Virus record (IMG/VR): IMGVR_UViG_3300046450_001696
Span: 1-32,441 of that record
DNA length: 32,441 nt
From: a virus
Reading direction: 5' to 3' (one strand)
Part shown: positions 15,859 to 24,753 of the stretch, one piece after another
Layout of the letters: every line of letters begins with the position of its first letter
How positions within the stretch are numbered: the first letter of the stretch is position 1
The notes under the pieces: generated by a model
What the model saw: the letters and a program-made list of their open reading frames with translations, nothing else
What the model was told of the DNA's origin: nothing
Databases searched by the model: none
Translations under genes and position numbers: made by a program

Positions 15859-16701
15859 ATGGAGTTATTAGATATTGTAGCCGCCGAAGCAACAGCAATT
15901 AATTCAGCGTTGGCTTCAATAACGGGCAAAAAAATTAGAGACTTCTCAAATGCAGAAGCCAAATTAAAAAAAGTGCATGAGAGTATTCAAGACAGACGAA
16001 GTGATCCAGGTTCGGAATCCACACCGGAATACGCAAGTGACGTATTACAAGCAAGTTTATACGAGGAAGTATTAAGAGAAGTGAGCCCTACCATGCGTAA
16101 AACAAAAAAGAAAAAAGAAGTAAAAGAAAGTACTGTAACTAAGTCTAAGAAATTAGCTATACTTATGGAACAAGATTTAGACCAAGCCGAAGTTGTTCTA
16201 GCCGCCAAAGCAATGATTGATAAGTTGCAAGGAATGGCAGAAGATCTCGCTGAAATGTCAGTAGAAGAATTGATGCCTATTGTTGATGCTATGAAAGCAA
16301 GTTTTGGTATTGATATGGCAAACCAATTTAGTGCTAATGCTGAAAGTATATTAGCTCCTGCTTTAGATGTAGTAAAACAAGCAAGAGACGGAATGGACAA
16401 TGCAGTATTAGGATTAACTGGCGAAGGTCCGTCGCCTGATATGGCAATGGCACCCGGTCCTGAAATGGGCATGGAACCAGTTGGTGAACCAGGAATGGAC
16501 ATTATGCCAGGCGAAGATGAGTTTGCTGGTGCAGATGTTGCCGCAGGAGCAATGGATGAACCAACAGGACGTATTCCTAAAGAGTCATTAGAAAAAGTCG
16601 GACGTTATATGTTTGAACATAAAATGGAAAATGGTAAAGTTCCTGTTGAAGCAATTAAAAAAGCGGCTGTATATCTTGCAAAACAATCCGGCAGGAAGTA
16701 A
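15859..16701 (+). CDS. head core/scaffold-like protein, 280 aa
   Basis: Very rich in Ala, Glu, Met and Lys and mostly helical. The central part (QAEVVLAAKAMIDKLQGMAEDLAEM ... VDAMKASFG) resembles proteins found in the head gene clusters of marine T4-like phages. It is followed by a Pro/Met/Gly-rich acidic linker (about 195-235) and a helical C-terminal domain (RIPKESLEKVGRYMFEHKM). A basic KKKKEVKE patch at about 85-92 may bind DNA. The N-terminus (MELLDIVAAEAT) has an E|A pair but a poor fit to the gp21 site. A packaged or scaffold role is inferred. Confidence 0.6.
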   Translation: MELLDIVAAEATAINSALASITGKKIRDFSNAEAKLKKVHESIQDRRSDPGSESTPEYASDVLQASLYEEVLREVSPTMRKTKKKKEVKESTVTKSKKLAILMEQDLDQAEVVLAAKAMIDKLQGMAEDLAEMSVEELMPIVDAMKASFGIDMANQFSANAESILAPALDVVKQARDGMDNAVLGLTGEGPSPDMAMAPGPEMGMEPVGEPGMDIMPGEDEFAGADVAAGAMDEPTGRIPKESLEKVGRYMFEHKMENGKVPVEAIKKAAVYLAKQSGRK

Positions 16702-16704
16702 TGA

Positions 16705-17019
16705 ATGAAACTAGCAAATTTATTAGAAGGTTATACTGACCAGTTAACCGATACCATCATCAATTTGTTAGGAATGGCTAAACTAAATGGCATAACTGTT
16801 GTTTCGTTGGCAGCACTTCAAAATAATTTAAAAAAAGAAAACTTCGATATAGATAATGAGAGCCTAATAGAATTATTGGGTTCTATCCCCTTAGTGCAAG
16901 AAGCAAACATCAAGGAAATAACATTGAAGCCTAGTCTAGCAATGAAAACTGCAAAAAAGAGTAAAGATAAGATGAAGGCATCAGCCCAAAAGCAATTACA
17001 AAAGGCGATTAAAAAATGA
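16705..17019 (+). CDS. small basic protein with capsid-targeting-like N-terminus, 104 aa
   Basis: Begins MKLANLLEGYTDQL, where LLE|G matches the gp21-type [LI]-x-E|[AG] cleavage rule a few residues from the start, as in T4 internal proteins. The middle is helical, and the C-terminus is strongly basic (KTAKKSKDKMKASAQKQ), suited to DNA contact. It starts just after the core-like protein and overlaps the next gene by 4 bases. An internal head protein is the best guess; no enzyme motif is seen. Confidence 0.6.
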   Translation: MKLANLLEGYTDQLTDTIINLLGMAKLNGITVVSLAALQNNLKKENFDIDNESLIELLGSIPLVQEANIKEITLKPSLAMKTAKKSKDKMKASAQKQLQKAIKK

Positions 17020-17345
17020 GTGTTTATATGAACGCCGCAGAGGCAAGAAAAAAGACAACAATTGATACAATTATTCATGGTGAAATCAAAGCCCTTGAAA
17101 CTCAAACTATTACTGATGTTGCCGCTGGAAATTTAGAATCAACTATTTCTACTGGTACATCAATGACTAATGATGATGCTACTGGACAATCTTATTATAG
17201 TGTATGGCAAGGTAACACAGAAGATCGATCTAAATCCTACCAAATGGAAAGAGTAATTAGTTACTTTCAAGACGGCGGTTATACAGTTGAACGCCAAACA
17301 AATACATCCACACTTGACACATTAATTTGGAAAATTTACTGGTAA
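17016..17345 (+). CDS. hypothetical structural-type protein, 109 aa
   Basis: ATG overlaps the previous stop (ATGA). The N-terminal helix MNAAEARKKTTIDTIIHGEIKALE leads into a polar beta-rich region containing GQSYYSVWQG and a final STLDTLIWKIYW. It contains no Cys and is soluble. The family is not recognised. It is the last gene of the late operon before a strong sigma70-type promoter. Confidence 0.6.
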   Translation: MSVYMNAAEARKKTTIDTIIHGEIKALETQTITDVAAGNLESTISTGTSMTNDDATGQSYYSVWQGNTEDRSKSYQMERVISYFQDGGYTVERQTNTSTLDTLIWKIYW

Positions 17346-17361
17346 AACTGTACGTTTTATC

Positions 17362-17390
17362 TTGTATTTTAAACACAAATAGTGTATAAT
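17362..17390 (+). promoter_or_regulatory. sigma70-like (early) promoter
   Basis: TTGTAT (17362-17367), a 17-bp spacer and a perfect TATAAT (17385-17390). It stands in the only gap between the head operon and the nuclease gene, with a leader of about 28 nt to the ATG at 17426. Confidence 0.72.
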
Positions 17391-17425
17391 TAATGCGTTA
17401 ACTATAAAAATCATTTAAAATCAAC

Positions 17426-18085
17426 ATGACACAAAAATATAACTATCCAGAGTCGCGACGTGCTATGGTAAACGGCGGAAGAGTATATACTGTCGGTGAT
17501 GAAAAGCTACCTAGCGTAACAACAATATTAGATAAAACAACTGATAAGTCTTTTCTTATTGCATGGCGAAAACGTGTTGGAGATGCCGAAGCAAACCGAG
17601 TGTCAAAAGAATCATCTGGGTTAGGTACAGCAACTCACAAACTTGTTGAAAATTATTTGCTAAAAAAAGAATCAAAACCTAAAGGTAATTTAGTATGGCA
17701 AATGGCTAAAACAATTAGCAAACCAATTATCGACAATCTGAAAGAAAACTTAGATGAAGCATGGGGGGTAGAATGTACACTTTTTTATCCTGATTTATAT
17801 GCTGGCACTACTGATTTGGTTGGGATATACAAAGGTGAACCAGCAATAATAGATTTTAAAACATCAAAGAAAATAAAAAAACGTGAATGGATTGATAATT
17901 ATTTTTTGCAATGTACCGCATATGCATTAGCTCATAATAAAATGTTTGACACAAAGATAAAAAACTGTTATATTTTAATGTGTGATCGTGCAGGTAATTA
18001 TAAAGAATTTTCTATGGACAATAATGAATTTCAATTATATTCTGATAAGTGGACAGAAACGCTTGATAGGTATTATGCATTATGA
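17426..18085 (+). CDS. PD-(D/E)XK exonuclease (RecB/Cas4-like), 219 aa
   Basis: Signature parts occur in order: GLGTATHKLVE (His of the N-terminal RecB-type motif), a Glu in WGVECTLFY, D in LYAGTTDLVG, then AIIDFKTSKK giving D-x-K, and FLQCTAYALA (the Q-x3-Y motif). These bind the metal ions that cut DNA. Such phage nucleases degrade host DNA or process recombination ends. It follows its own early-type promoter and overlaps the second radical SAM gene by 4 bases (ATGA). Confidence 0.85.
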   Translation: MTQKYNYPESRRAMVNGGRVYTVGDEKLPSVTTILDKTTDKSFLIAWRKRVGDAEANRVSKESSGLGTATHKLVENYLLKKESKPKGNLVWQMAKTISKPIIDNLKENLDEAWGVECTLFYPDLYAGTTDLVGIYKGEPAIIDFKTSKKIKKREWIDNYFLQCTAYALAHNKMFDTKIKNCYILMCDRAGNYKEFSMDNNEFQLYSDKWTETLDRYYAL

Positions 18086-19266
18086 CACCTATAGTAGCAA
18101 TAGACAGTGGTTCAGAACACTTTGAAATTACATGGGACTTAGGACGACGATGCAATTTTGATTGTACATATTGCGCCGACCACCGACATAATAATACATC
18201 TCAACATGCAAGTTTAGAAACATTAATAAAAACAAGTAAATTTGTTATTAAGTATAAAAACCTTCTTCAAACTTATATGTATTCTGATAGAGAATACATA
18301 ATTGGATTTACAGGAGGCGAGCCTACAAATAATCCTAATTTTCTTGCAATGTGCGAATATATACATTCGTTAAATGATCCTAGTATAATAATTGATGTCA
18401 CTACTAATGGAGCATTTAGCGAAACATATTGTAATAAACTTATGAAAGCAGTTAATAAAGCCACTATTAGTTATCATTGTGAAGTAGATCAAAGCATAAA
18501 AGATACCGTTATTGATAGAATTTATCAAATGAAGGAATCAAATTATGAGTGTCAAGTTAATTTAATGTTCCATGCTCAAGATGATTACTTTAATGAATGT
18601 GTTAACTTATTAGAACAATTTCAAAAGGATGATATACAATTTGTACCAAGAATAATAGGCGAAAGTTACGATAATGATAGATATAATCATCGATATACCG
18701 AGCAACAACATTCGTGGTTTAGAAATTATTGGAATCCAAAAGAAAAGTGGAGCCCTGCGTCGCCACGTAAAAAAGGACGAAAAGAATTAGGCCGACCATG
18801 TTGCGGCCGACGAGAGTTTTATACACTAGATGAAACAACCGCTAACGAAATGTTAGAAACAGAAATTAAATTTAAAACTAATGATTGGCGTAAATCTGTT
18901 TTTGCTTGTAGCACAGAATTTAAAGAATGGTCGTGTATGATTAATTGGAATTGGCTACACATTGAACAGGAATATGATCGTATATTACATCACCAAACAT
19001 GTAGAGCAAATTTTGGTGGTAAGCGAGGTGAAATTGGAACAATAACAGATTGCGATAAAATTATAGAACGATTAGAAAATCAATTTGCAACAGGAATTAT
19101 GCCTGTAATAGTATGTCCAAATAAACTTTGTGGCTGTGGGTTGTGTGTACAAAAATCAAAGCATCACAAAATAACTACAGCAATGTTTAATACAACGGTG
19201 AAAGGACTAACACCGTCGATAGGTACGGAATTAAAGAGACTAAATACTGAGAGTAAGGATATATAA
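18082..19266 (+). CDS. radical SAM enzyme with extra cysteine clusters, 394 aa
   Basis: C24-x3-C28-x2-C31 (RRCNFDCTYC) binds the radical SAM 4Fe-4S cluster, and GFTGGEP (75-81) is the SAM-contact motif. The C-terminal half holds many further cysteines: a C240-C241 pair (RPCCGRREF), C276, C285, C307, C324, and the tight set C345, C350, C352, C355 (CPNKLCGCGLC), consistent with one or two auxiliary clusters. A Trp-rich MINWNWLHIEQ segment is distinctive. The substrate is unknown. Expressed from an early-type promoter with a nuclease, it differs in timing from the first radical SAM gene. Confidence 0.85.
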   Translation: MTPIVAIDSGSEHFEITWDLGRRCNFDCTYCADHRHNNTSQHASLETLIKTSKFVIKYKNLLQTYMYSDREYIIGFTGGEPTNNPNFLAMCEYIHSLNDPSIIIDVTTNGAFSETYCNKLMKAVNKATISYHCEVDQSIKDTVIDRIYQMKESNYECQVNLMFHAQDDYFNECVNLLEQFQKDDIQFVPRIIGESYDNDRYNHRYTEQQHSWFRNYWNPKEKWSPASPRKKGRKELGRPCCGRREFYTLDETTANEMLETEIKFKTNDWRKSVFACSTEFKEWSCMINWNWLHIEQEYDRILHHQTCRANFGGKRGEIGTITDCDKIIERLENQFATGIMPVIVCPNKLCGCGLCVQKSKHHKITTAMFNTTVKGLTPSIGTELKRLNTESKDI

Positions 19267-19267
19267 C

Positions 19268-19930
19268 ATGGCAACTACTGTAGCAAAATTACAAGTACGA
19301 AGAGGTAATCAATCAGACTTACCAGTTTTAGATGAAGGTGAATTTGGCTATGCCTCTGATACCCAACGATTGTTTATAGGTAATGTATTTGAAACATTTA
19401 CAGGAACAGGTGCCGCAAGCCAAGTTCTTACACTAACCGCAAAAACTGCTAAACCTGATACATTAACTGTTCTAGCTGATGCCGGAGCAGGCTATACAAA
19501 ATTAGCACTAACAACTGATTATACATTATCAACCAATACTGTAACACTTGTGGTCGGAATCACAGGTACAATTAAAGTAGGTTATAATAGTGAAGTTTCG
19601 TTGACTGGTGGCGAACAAAAAATGCATCATGTTACTTTAGCAACTGGCACTAATGTTGCTACTGGATATAGTTTTAATTCTTCTACATACAACACTTTGT
19701 TTTTGGATTACTCATTAAAACAAGGCTCGTTATTACGGGTCGGTACATTACGTTTTATCACTGACGGAACCGTTGTAAGTTTAACAGATTCGTTTGATGA
19801 TTTAACAACTACACTTTATTTTACTTTTAATGCGGTAATCAGTTCGGGTATTATTGATCTACAATACTCACAAACTGTTGCATCAACTGAATTCTTTTTC
19901 CAAATACGCACCTGGAATACCTCGGTTTAA
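19268..19930 (+). CDS. tail-fibre or tail-associated structural protein, 220 aa
   Basis: The N-terminus (VAKLQVRRGNQSDLPVLDEGEFGYASDTQRLFIG, residues 5-38) is the R-RGT...L-GE-G-TD-R-YIG unit seen at the start of many phage fibres. The remainder is Thr/Val/Leu-rich and beta-strand-rich. It starts one base after the stop of the radical SAM gene, with AAGGAT upstream, so it shares a transcript with it. Its last bases overlap the late-promoter-like box at 19929. The role is host contact or baseplate decoration. Confidence 0.7.
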   Translation: MATTVAKLQVRRGNQSDLPVLDEGEFGYASDTQRLFIGNVFETFTGTGAASQVLTLTAKTAKPDTLTVLADAGAGYTKLALTTDYTLSTNTVTLVVGITGTIKVGYNSEVSLTGGEQKMHHVTLATGTNVATGYSFNSSTYNTLFLDYSLKQGSLLRVGTLRFITDGTVVSLTDSFDDLTTTLYFTFNAVISSGIIDLQYSQTVASTEFFFQIRTWNTSV

Positions 19931-19936
19931 TAAATA
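19929..19936 (+). promoter_or_regulatory. late-promoter-like AATAAATA before the reductase gene
   Basis: One mismatch to TATAAATA, overlapping the end of the fibre gene, 55 nt before the reductase ATG (19991). That start has an AGGAG site. A late box before a nucleotide-metabolism gene is unusual, so this may be a chance AT-rich match. Confidence 0.3.
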
Positions 19937-19990
19937 CGCTTTATGCGAGTCTACTAAATTACAATTTAATATTATAAAAAAGGAGTACCA

Positions 19991-21982
19991 ATGCCTGCAG
20001 AGTTACCCTCGGAGTATCAATCATTTATTCATTTGTCCCGCTATGCTAGATGGGATTACGAACAAGAAAGACGAGAGACGTGGAACGAAACCGTTTCTCG
20101 ATATTTTGATTTTTTTACGGAACATATACAAGAAACATGCAATTACAAATTAAAAAAGACCGAGCGTGACGAGTTAGAAGAAGCGGTTTTAAAATTAGAA
20201 GTTATGCCTAGTATGCGTTGTTTAATGACCGCTGGCGAAGCATTAAAACGAGAAAATGTAGCTGGTTATAATTGTTCATATGTTGCAGTTGATCATCCTA
20301 GATCATTTGATGAAATACTGTACATATTAATGAACGGAACAGGTGTAGGATTTAGTGTTGAAAGTAAATTCACTGAACAACTTCCATCAGTTGCTAGTGA
20401 ATTTTGGCCAACAGATACAACAATAGTTGTTGCTGACAGTAAATTAGGTTGGGCAAAAGCATTTAAAGAATTAATTGGTTTATTATATACAGGACAGGTT
20501 CCTAAATGGGATTTAACTAAGGTTCGTCCTGCAGGTGCTCCTTTAAAAGTATTTGGAGGAAGAGCATCAGGACCTGAACCATTAGATGATTTATTTAGAT
20601 TTGCTACTACTACATTTAAAGAAGCGGCAGGAAGAAAATTAAAACCAATTGAATGTCATGACATTGTTTGTAAAACAGCAGAAATTGTTGTTGTTGGTGG
20701 CGTAAGACGTAGTGCATTAATTAGCCTGTCAGATTTAAATGATAGAGAATTACGTTTTGCAAAGACAGGAGTTTGGTGGGAGCAACATGCCCACAGATCT
20801 CTTGCCAATAATTCAGTTAATTATCAAGGAAAACCTGATATAGGTACATTTATGCGAGAATGGTTATCTCTTTACGATTCGAAATCAGGAGAACGTGGCA
20901 TATACAATGGCTTGTCGGCGCAACGACAAGTTGAAAAAATAAATGAAAGAAACGGTGATGAACAACGACGAGACCCAGCGTACGACTTTGGAACGAATCC
21001 GTGTAGCGAAATCATTCTTCGATCACGAGAATTCTGCAACCTTAGCGAGTGCGTTATTAGAAGAGGGGACAATGTTGAATCTTTGGAAAAGAAAGTACGA
21101 ATTGCAACTATCCTTGGAACAATTCAATCAACCCTTACAACTTTCAAATATCTTACAAAAGACTGGAATCGAAACTGTGAAGAAGAGCGATTACTTGGAG
21201 TTTCTCTTACAGGAATAATGGATAATCCATTAACTAATGGAAAGAAAAAAGGACTCGAAACCTTATTGGAAGGATTAAGAAATGTCGCAATTGAAACAAA
21301 TAAAGAATGGGCAGACAAATTCGGAATCAACAGATCCGCCGCCATCACTTGTGTCAAGCCAAGTGGTACTGTATCTCAGCTTGTTGATAGTGCTTCTGGT
21401 ATTCATGCCCGCCATAATCCTTATTATTTACGGACTGTAAGAGCTGATAATAAAGATCCTCTTTGCAAGTTCATGAAAGAAGCAGGATTTCCGAATGAGC
21501 CAGATGTTATGAAGCCCAATCATACAACCGTGTTTAGTTTTCCGGTGTCAGCACCAAAAGATTCAGTATTTAGAACTGATTTAACTGCTGTAGAACAATT
21601 AAAATTATGGGTTAAGTATCAAACACATTGGTGTGAACATAAACCATCTATTACGGTTTCTGTTAAAGAACACGAATGGTTAGATGTTGGTGCATGGGTA
21701 TACGAACATTTTGATTCAGTAAGCGGAGTATCATTTTTACCATATACAGAACATGCATATAGACAAGCACCATATCAAGATTGTGATGAAAAAGAATTTA
21801 AAGCAAGTATGTTAAAAATGCCTAAAAATGTAGATTGGTCTAACTTATCACAATTTGAATTGGGCGATTCTACGGTCGGTTCACAAGAATTAGCGTGTGG
21901 TGCTGATGGAGGATGTGAATCAGTTGATTTAGGAGAATTAATGGATACTACTACAACAACACAAGAGGGATATGCTAGTTAA
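19991..21982 (+). CDS. nrdJ: adenosylcobalamin-dependent (class II, monomeric) ribonucleotide reductase
   Basis: 663 residues, the RTPR type. The active site NPCSEIILRSREFCNLSE has thiyl Cys338, Glu340 and Cys349, with the same 11-residue spacing as C408/C419 of the Lactobacillus enzyme. C95 (AGYNCSYV) matches its C119. A C-terminal pair (CGADGGC, about 636-642) would shuttle electrons from thioredoxin-type donors. It converts ribonucleotides to deoxyribonucleotides for phage DNA synthesis and needs B12, so the host must supply cobalamin. Somewhat shorter than RTPR (739). Codon use changes in the active-site region (about 20880-21370), which may be a recombined segment. Confidence 0.95.
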   Translation: MPAELPSEYQSFIHLSRYARWDYEQERRETWNETVSRYFDFFTEHIQETCNYKLKKTERDELEEAVLKLEVMPSMRCLMTAGEALKRENVAGYNCSYVAVDHPRSFDEILYILMNGTGVGFSVESKFTEQLPSVASEFWPTDTTIVVADSKLGWAKAFKELIGLLYTGQVPKWDLTKVRPAGAPLKVFGGRASGPEPLDDLFRFATTTFKEAAGRKLKPIECHDIVCKTAEIVVVGGVRRSALISLSDLNDRELRFAKTGVWWEQHAHRSLANNSVNYQGKPDIGTFMREWLSLYDSKSGERGIYNGLSAQRQVEKINERNGDEQRRDPAYDFGTNPCSEIILRSREFCNLSECVIRRGDNVESLEKKVRIATILGTIQSTLTTFKYLTKDWNRNCEEERLLGVSLTGIMDNPLTNGKKKGLETLLEGLRNVAIETNKEWADKFGINRSAAITCVKPSGTVSQLVDSASGIHARHNPYYLRTVRADNKDPLCKFMKEAGFPNEPDVMKPNHTTVFSFPVSAPKDSVFRTDLTAVEQLKLWVKYQTHWCEHKPSITVSVKEHEWLDVGAWVYEHFDSVSGVSFLPYTEHAYRQAPYQDCDEKEFKASMLKMPKNVDWSNLSQFELGDSTVGSQELACGADGGCESVDLGELMDTTTTTQEGYAS

Positions 21983-22247
21983 TAAAGATAACAATCAAGT
22001 AATGTCAATTACTTTCGCAGGTAACATTGAAATACTTGGTAAGTTAGTAATTGAAGGCGACGAACAGTATATTTTGAATTCCATGACTATTGCATCTACA
22101 AGCCAAGGATTTGCATTAGTCAATTGGCCAGCAACTGGCGACAATAAAAAGGTTTGGTTAAACAAATCTCAAATTGTCGCAACTGCTCCCGCTATGAAAG
22201 ACCTATCCGATAAATATATACAAGCCACTACTGGGATAATATTATAA
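21972..22247 (+). CDS. small beta-rich hypothetical protein, 91 aa or shorter
   Basis: The open frame begins at 21972, overlapping the reductase end, but GAGGG lies too close to that ATG. A second ATG at 22002 (MSITFAGNIEILGKLVIEGD) gives an 81-residue protein whose first strands look like the true domain start. No family is known. The stop and the ATG of the PAAR gene share bases (TAATG), so it is expressed with tail genes. It may be a small baseplate or fibre accessory. Confidence 0.55.
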   Translation: MLVNKDNNQVMSITFAGNIEILGKLVIEGDEQYILNSMTIASTSQGFALVNWPATGDNKKVWLNKSQIVATAPAMKDLSDKYIQATTGIIL

Positions 22248-22552
22248 TGCCTCAAGTACAACGAATGACAGATAAAAATAATGCAATGCCCCCAGGAATT
22301 CTTGATTTAATTCCCCAGGCTACTGTATTTGCAAATAACTTAGAAGTAGCAGTTGATGGAAGTCAAGGAACATTTCACGCTCCGTGGACCCCTCCACATT
22401 TTGGGTCAAAGACTAAACCGTATGTGTGGAAAACCACAGCTGGAAGTCCAACTGTTTTTGCAAGTAATATTGCTGTTACTCGTCAAGGAGATCCGGATTC
22501 TTGCGGACATACTCGTATTGATGGTAGCCCAGATGTATTTGCAAATGGGTAA
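22247..22552 (+). CDS. PAAR-repeat spike-tip protein, 101 aa
   Basis: The C-terminal half has the PAAR features: AGSPTVFASNIAVTRQGD, then CGH and DGSPDVFANG. These repeats form a metal-stabilised cone that sharpens the central spike of contractile tails, as T4 gp5.4 does. C and H residues (DSCGHT) are candidate metal ligands. Typical length. It is followed five bases later by the large tail/fibre protein, whose product may connect to the spike. This shows the phage has a contractile tail. Confidence 0.88.
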   Translation: MPQVQRMTDKNNAMPPGILDLIPQATVFANNLEVAVDGSQGTFHAPWTPPHFGSKTKPYVWKTTAGSPTVFASNIAVTRQGDPDSCGHTRIDGSPDVFANG

Positions 22553-22557
22553 CATGA

Positions 22558-24744
22558 ATGGCATATCAAGATTTCACTGATGGTTTAACATCATTTAATG
22601 ATTATATATCACCGACCGTAAACAATACTACAAGTCTTACTGGTGACTCGAGTCTTATTGGTGTACAAGCCGAATATAGTTACAATTTAAAAGATATGAT
22701 CTGTGCCTTGCTTGCAGGGCAAGGTCTACTCCTACCTAATTTTCAACTTTGCCTCACAGTTGCATTAGATGAATTATTAACAAATCCACTACAAGGTGCT
22801 TTAAAAGATGCATTACAAAGCCTTCGAGATGGTATGGATTCATTTAATGACCATACAGGTATTGATAATGTTCTTAAAAATCTTAATGGTATTATAAGTG
22901 AAGTAGGTGCTGTAGGAAGCATGATTAATTTTTGTGCAGATCCAGTAAATCCAAAAAGTATACCAAATATGATTGAAGGTATGTTTGGTTCGTTTCTTGG
23001 TAAAGGCATGAATATAATGGATGCTATTGGTGCTATAGGACCTGATAATATGTGTGGTTGTGTAGGCTTAGATGGTAAGTTTAATTTTTCAAGTTTAAAT
23101 AGCGGCGCATTAAAAGATATTAATGATAATCTCGCATCCATTTTAGATGGTAGTTACGCTCAAGGAAGTTTAGATAATTTAGTATCTACACTAGGCAGTA
23201 TTGGTGATGATCTTGAAGAAATAGTTAGTCTTGAAGGATTACTTAACGGCGCTTATAGTAATGGTGGTAGCAGTTTACATGGAGGCGAATGTAGCTCACA
23301 ATTAGGTTTACCTCGGTCTGTAGGAGTTGGTACTTCCTTTAGTGGAGGAGTAAAAGATGCAACTAGTACCGCAGGTAACTTATCTTATGCATTTGATAAG
23401 TTGGGCGGATATCCTGTTAAGGCAGAAGACGGAACAGAATATAATAATATTTTTGAAGTATTAGTTGAGCCAGAAATGCTTGCCTTACTTAAAAAAGGTA
23501 ATAATTATCAAGCAACCGTAACAGATACAACCCCTATATATGATTATTGTGGTAATATAACAGGTTACAGTACTGTAGCATTAACGGGCGGTACACAAGG
23601 AGCCTCTGGTCAAGCAGTAATAACACAAACAGCACCAGGTGCATCAGGAAGTGTTGCATCTGATACAGCCGCGGGCGGAGAACAGACTGGTGGATCGACC
23701 TCAACAGGAGGCGGCGGTGCCAGTGGTGGTGGTTCTTCCGGAGGAACTGCTACTAGTTCAACTGCAAATGTTATTGTTGTAGCAAGTGCTGAAGGATTGG
23801 CTAATCTAACAGTTCTCGAAGGTGCTCTTGCAATAAGAGAAGATGAAAAAGTATTATATGCGTACTTTAATAATCAATGGTATTCTGTTGGAACTATACC
23901 AACTACATGGCTGGATGCCTTAAAAGATTCAACTGGCACTGGTTTTATTGCTCGAGGAGGAGATACTCCACATTATAGAACAATAACTGGTACAGCAAAT
24001 AAGATTACAGTACTAAATGGTGACGGTACTATTGGTAATCCTACTATTAATATTCCAGATAATCCAATATTAACTGGAACAGCAGGGTTAGTATTACCAG
24101 GTGGTACAACAGCCCAAGCAACTGGTAGTATGGATGGTACTATTCGATGGAACTCTGAAACATCATCATTAGAATTTAAAAGTACAGATCAAAAGGTAAT
24201 AACACATTCATTTGGAACTGATACAACAGCAGGTGCTTTTAGTCTAATTAAATCAAGTGTAAGCGGCGGAATTACATTAAAAACTCTTAAACAAGGCTCC
24301 GGTGCAGATTTGCTTGATATGGGAGATTATATATCTGTTCCATCCGGTGCAGTATGGACATTAAGACCAGAACAAAATTCCGGAGGACAAGTTTACACCG
24401 CAACATTTACATCAACTGGAAATAGCGGCGAAGAAGTTCTTTTTAATAGTTTACAAATAGGACCTGGTACTGATAAAGCATGGTATTTTGATGTTCGGTT
24501 TATAGGACGCCAAGCAAGTGGTACATTACAAAATGCATTTAAAGTAGAAGGCGTAGCTGATAATACAGCCGGCACACTAAGCATTATTGGTACAAATGCC
24601 AAAACAACATATCAAAATTCAGCAACACATTGGGATGTTAATATTGTAAACGATGTTAGTTCAAACAAACTGAAAGTAATCGTGTATGGCGAAACAGGCC
24701 AAAATGTAAATTGGTCTGTATTTTTTAAACTAATGGAAGCATAA
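22558..24744 (+). CDS. large tail or fibre-type structural protein, 728 aa
   Basis: Residues 1-240 are helical and Leu/Asn/Asp-rich. There is a Gly/Ser-rich flexible linker at about 375-405, then a domain containing VLYAYFNNQWYSVG, and a C-terminal region with GSMDGTIRWNSETSSLEFKS, the common motif of fibre proteins before their distal domain. It lies directly after the PAAR gene, so a baseplate, tail-tip or adhesin role is probable. Its mixed composition suggests a modular protein; host range may map to the C-terminal part. Confidence 0.68.
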   Translation: MAYQDFTDGLTSFNDYISPTVNNTTSLTGDSSLIGVQAEYSYNLKDMICALLAGQGLLLPNFQLCLTVALDELLTNPLQGALKDALQSLRDGMDSFNDHTGIDNVLKNLNGIISEVGAVGSMINFCADPVNPKSIPNMIEGMFGSFLGKGMNIMDAIGAIGPDNMCGCVGLDGKFNFSSLNSGALKDINDNLASILDGSYAQGSLDNLVSTLGSIGDDLEEIVSLEGLLNGAYSNGGSSLHGGECSSQLGLPRSVGVGTSFSGGVKDATSTAGNLSYAFDKLGGYPVKAEDGTEYNNIFEVLVEPEMLALLKKGNNYQATVTDTTPIYDYCGNITGYSTVALTGGTQGASGQAVITQTAPGASGSVASDTAAGGEQTGGSTSTGGGGASGGGSSGGTATSSTANVIVVASAEGLANLTVLEGALAIREDEKVLYAYFNNQWYSVGTIPTTWLDALKDSTGTGFIARGGDTPHYRTITGTANKITVLNGDGTIGNPTINIPDNPILTGTAGLVLPGGTTAQATGSMDGTIRWNSETSSLEFKSTDQKVITHSFGTDTTAGAFSLIKSSVSGGITLKTLKQGSGADLLDMGDYISVPSGAVWTLRPEQNSGGQVYTATFTSTGNSGEEVLFNSLQIGPGTDKAWYFDVRFIGRQASGTLQNAFKVEGVADNTAGTLSIIGTNAKTTYQNSATHWDVNIVNDVSSNKLKVIVYGETGQNVNWSVFFKLMEA

Positions 24745-24753
24745 GGATTTTCA

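Noticed and set aside
15987-16502. 171-codon minus-strand open frame opposite the core-like gene
   Set aside because: It arises from the low-complexity Ala/Glu/Met codons of the + gene; no start signals, and the + protein has a recognisable pattern.
20943-21357. Open frames in other frames and on the minus strand inside the reductase active-site region
   Set aside because: They look like side effects of the local codon-use change; none has a ribosome site or recognisable motif.
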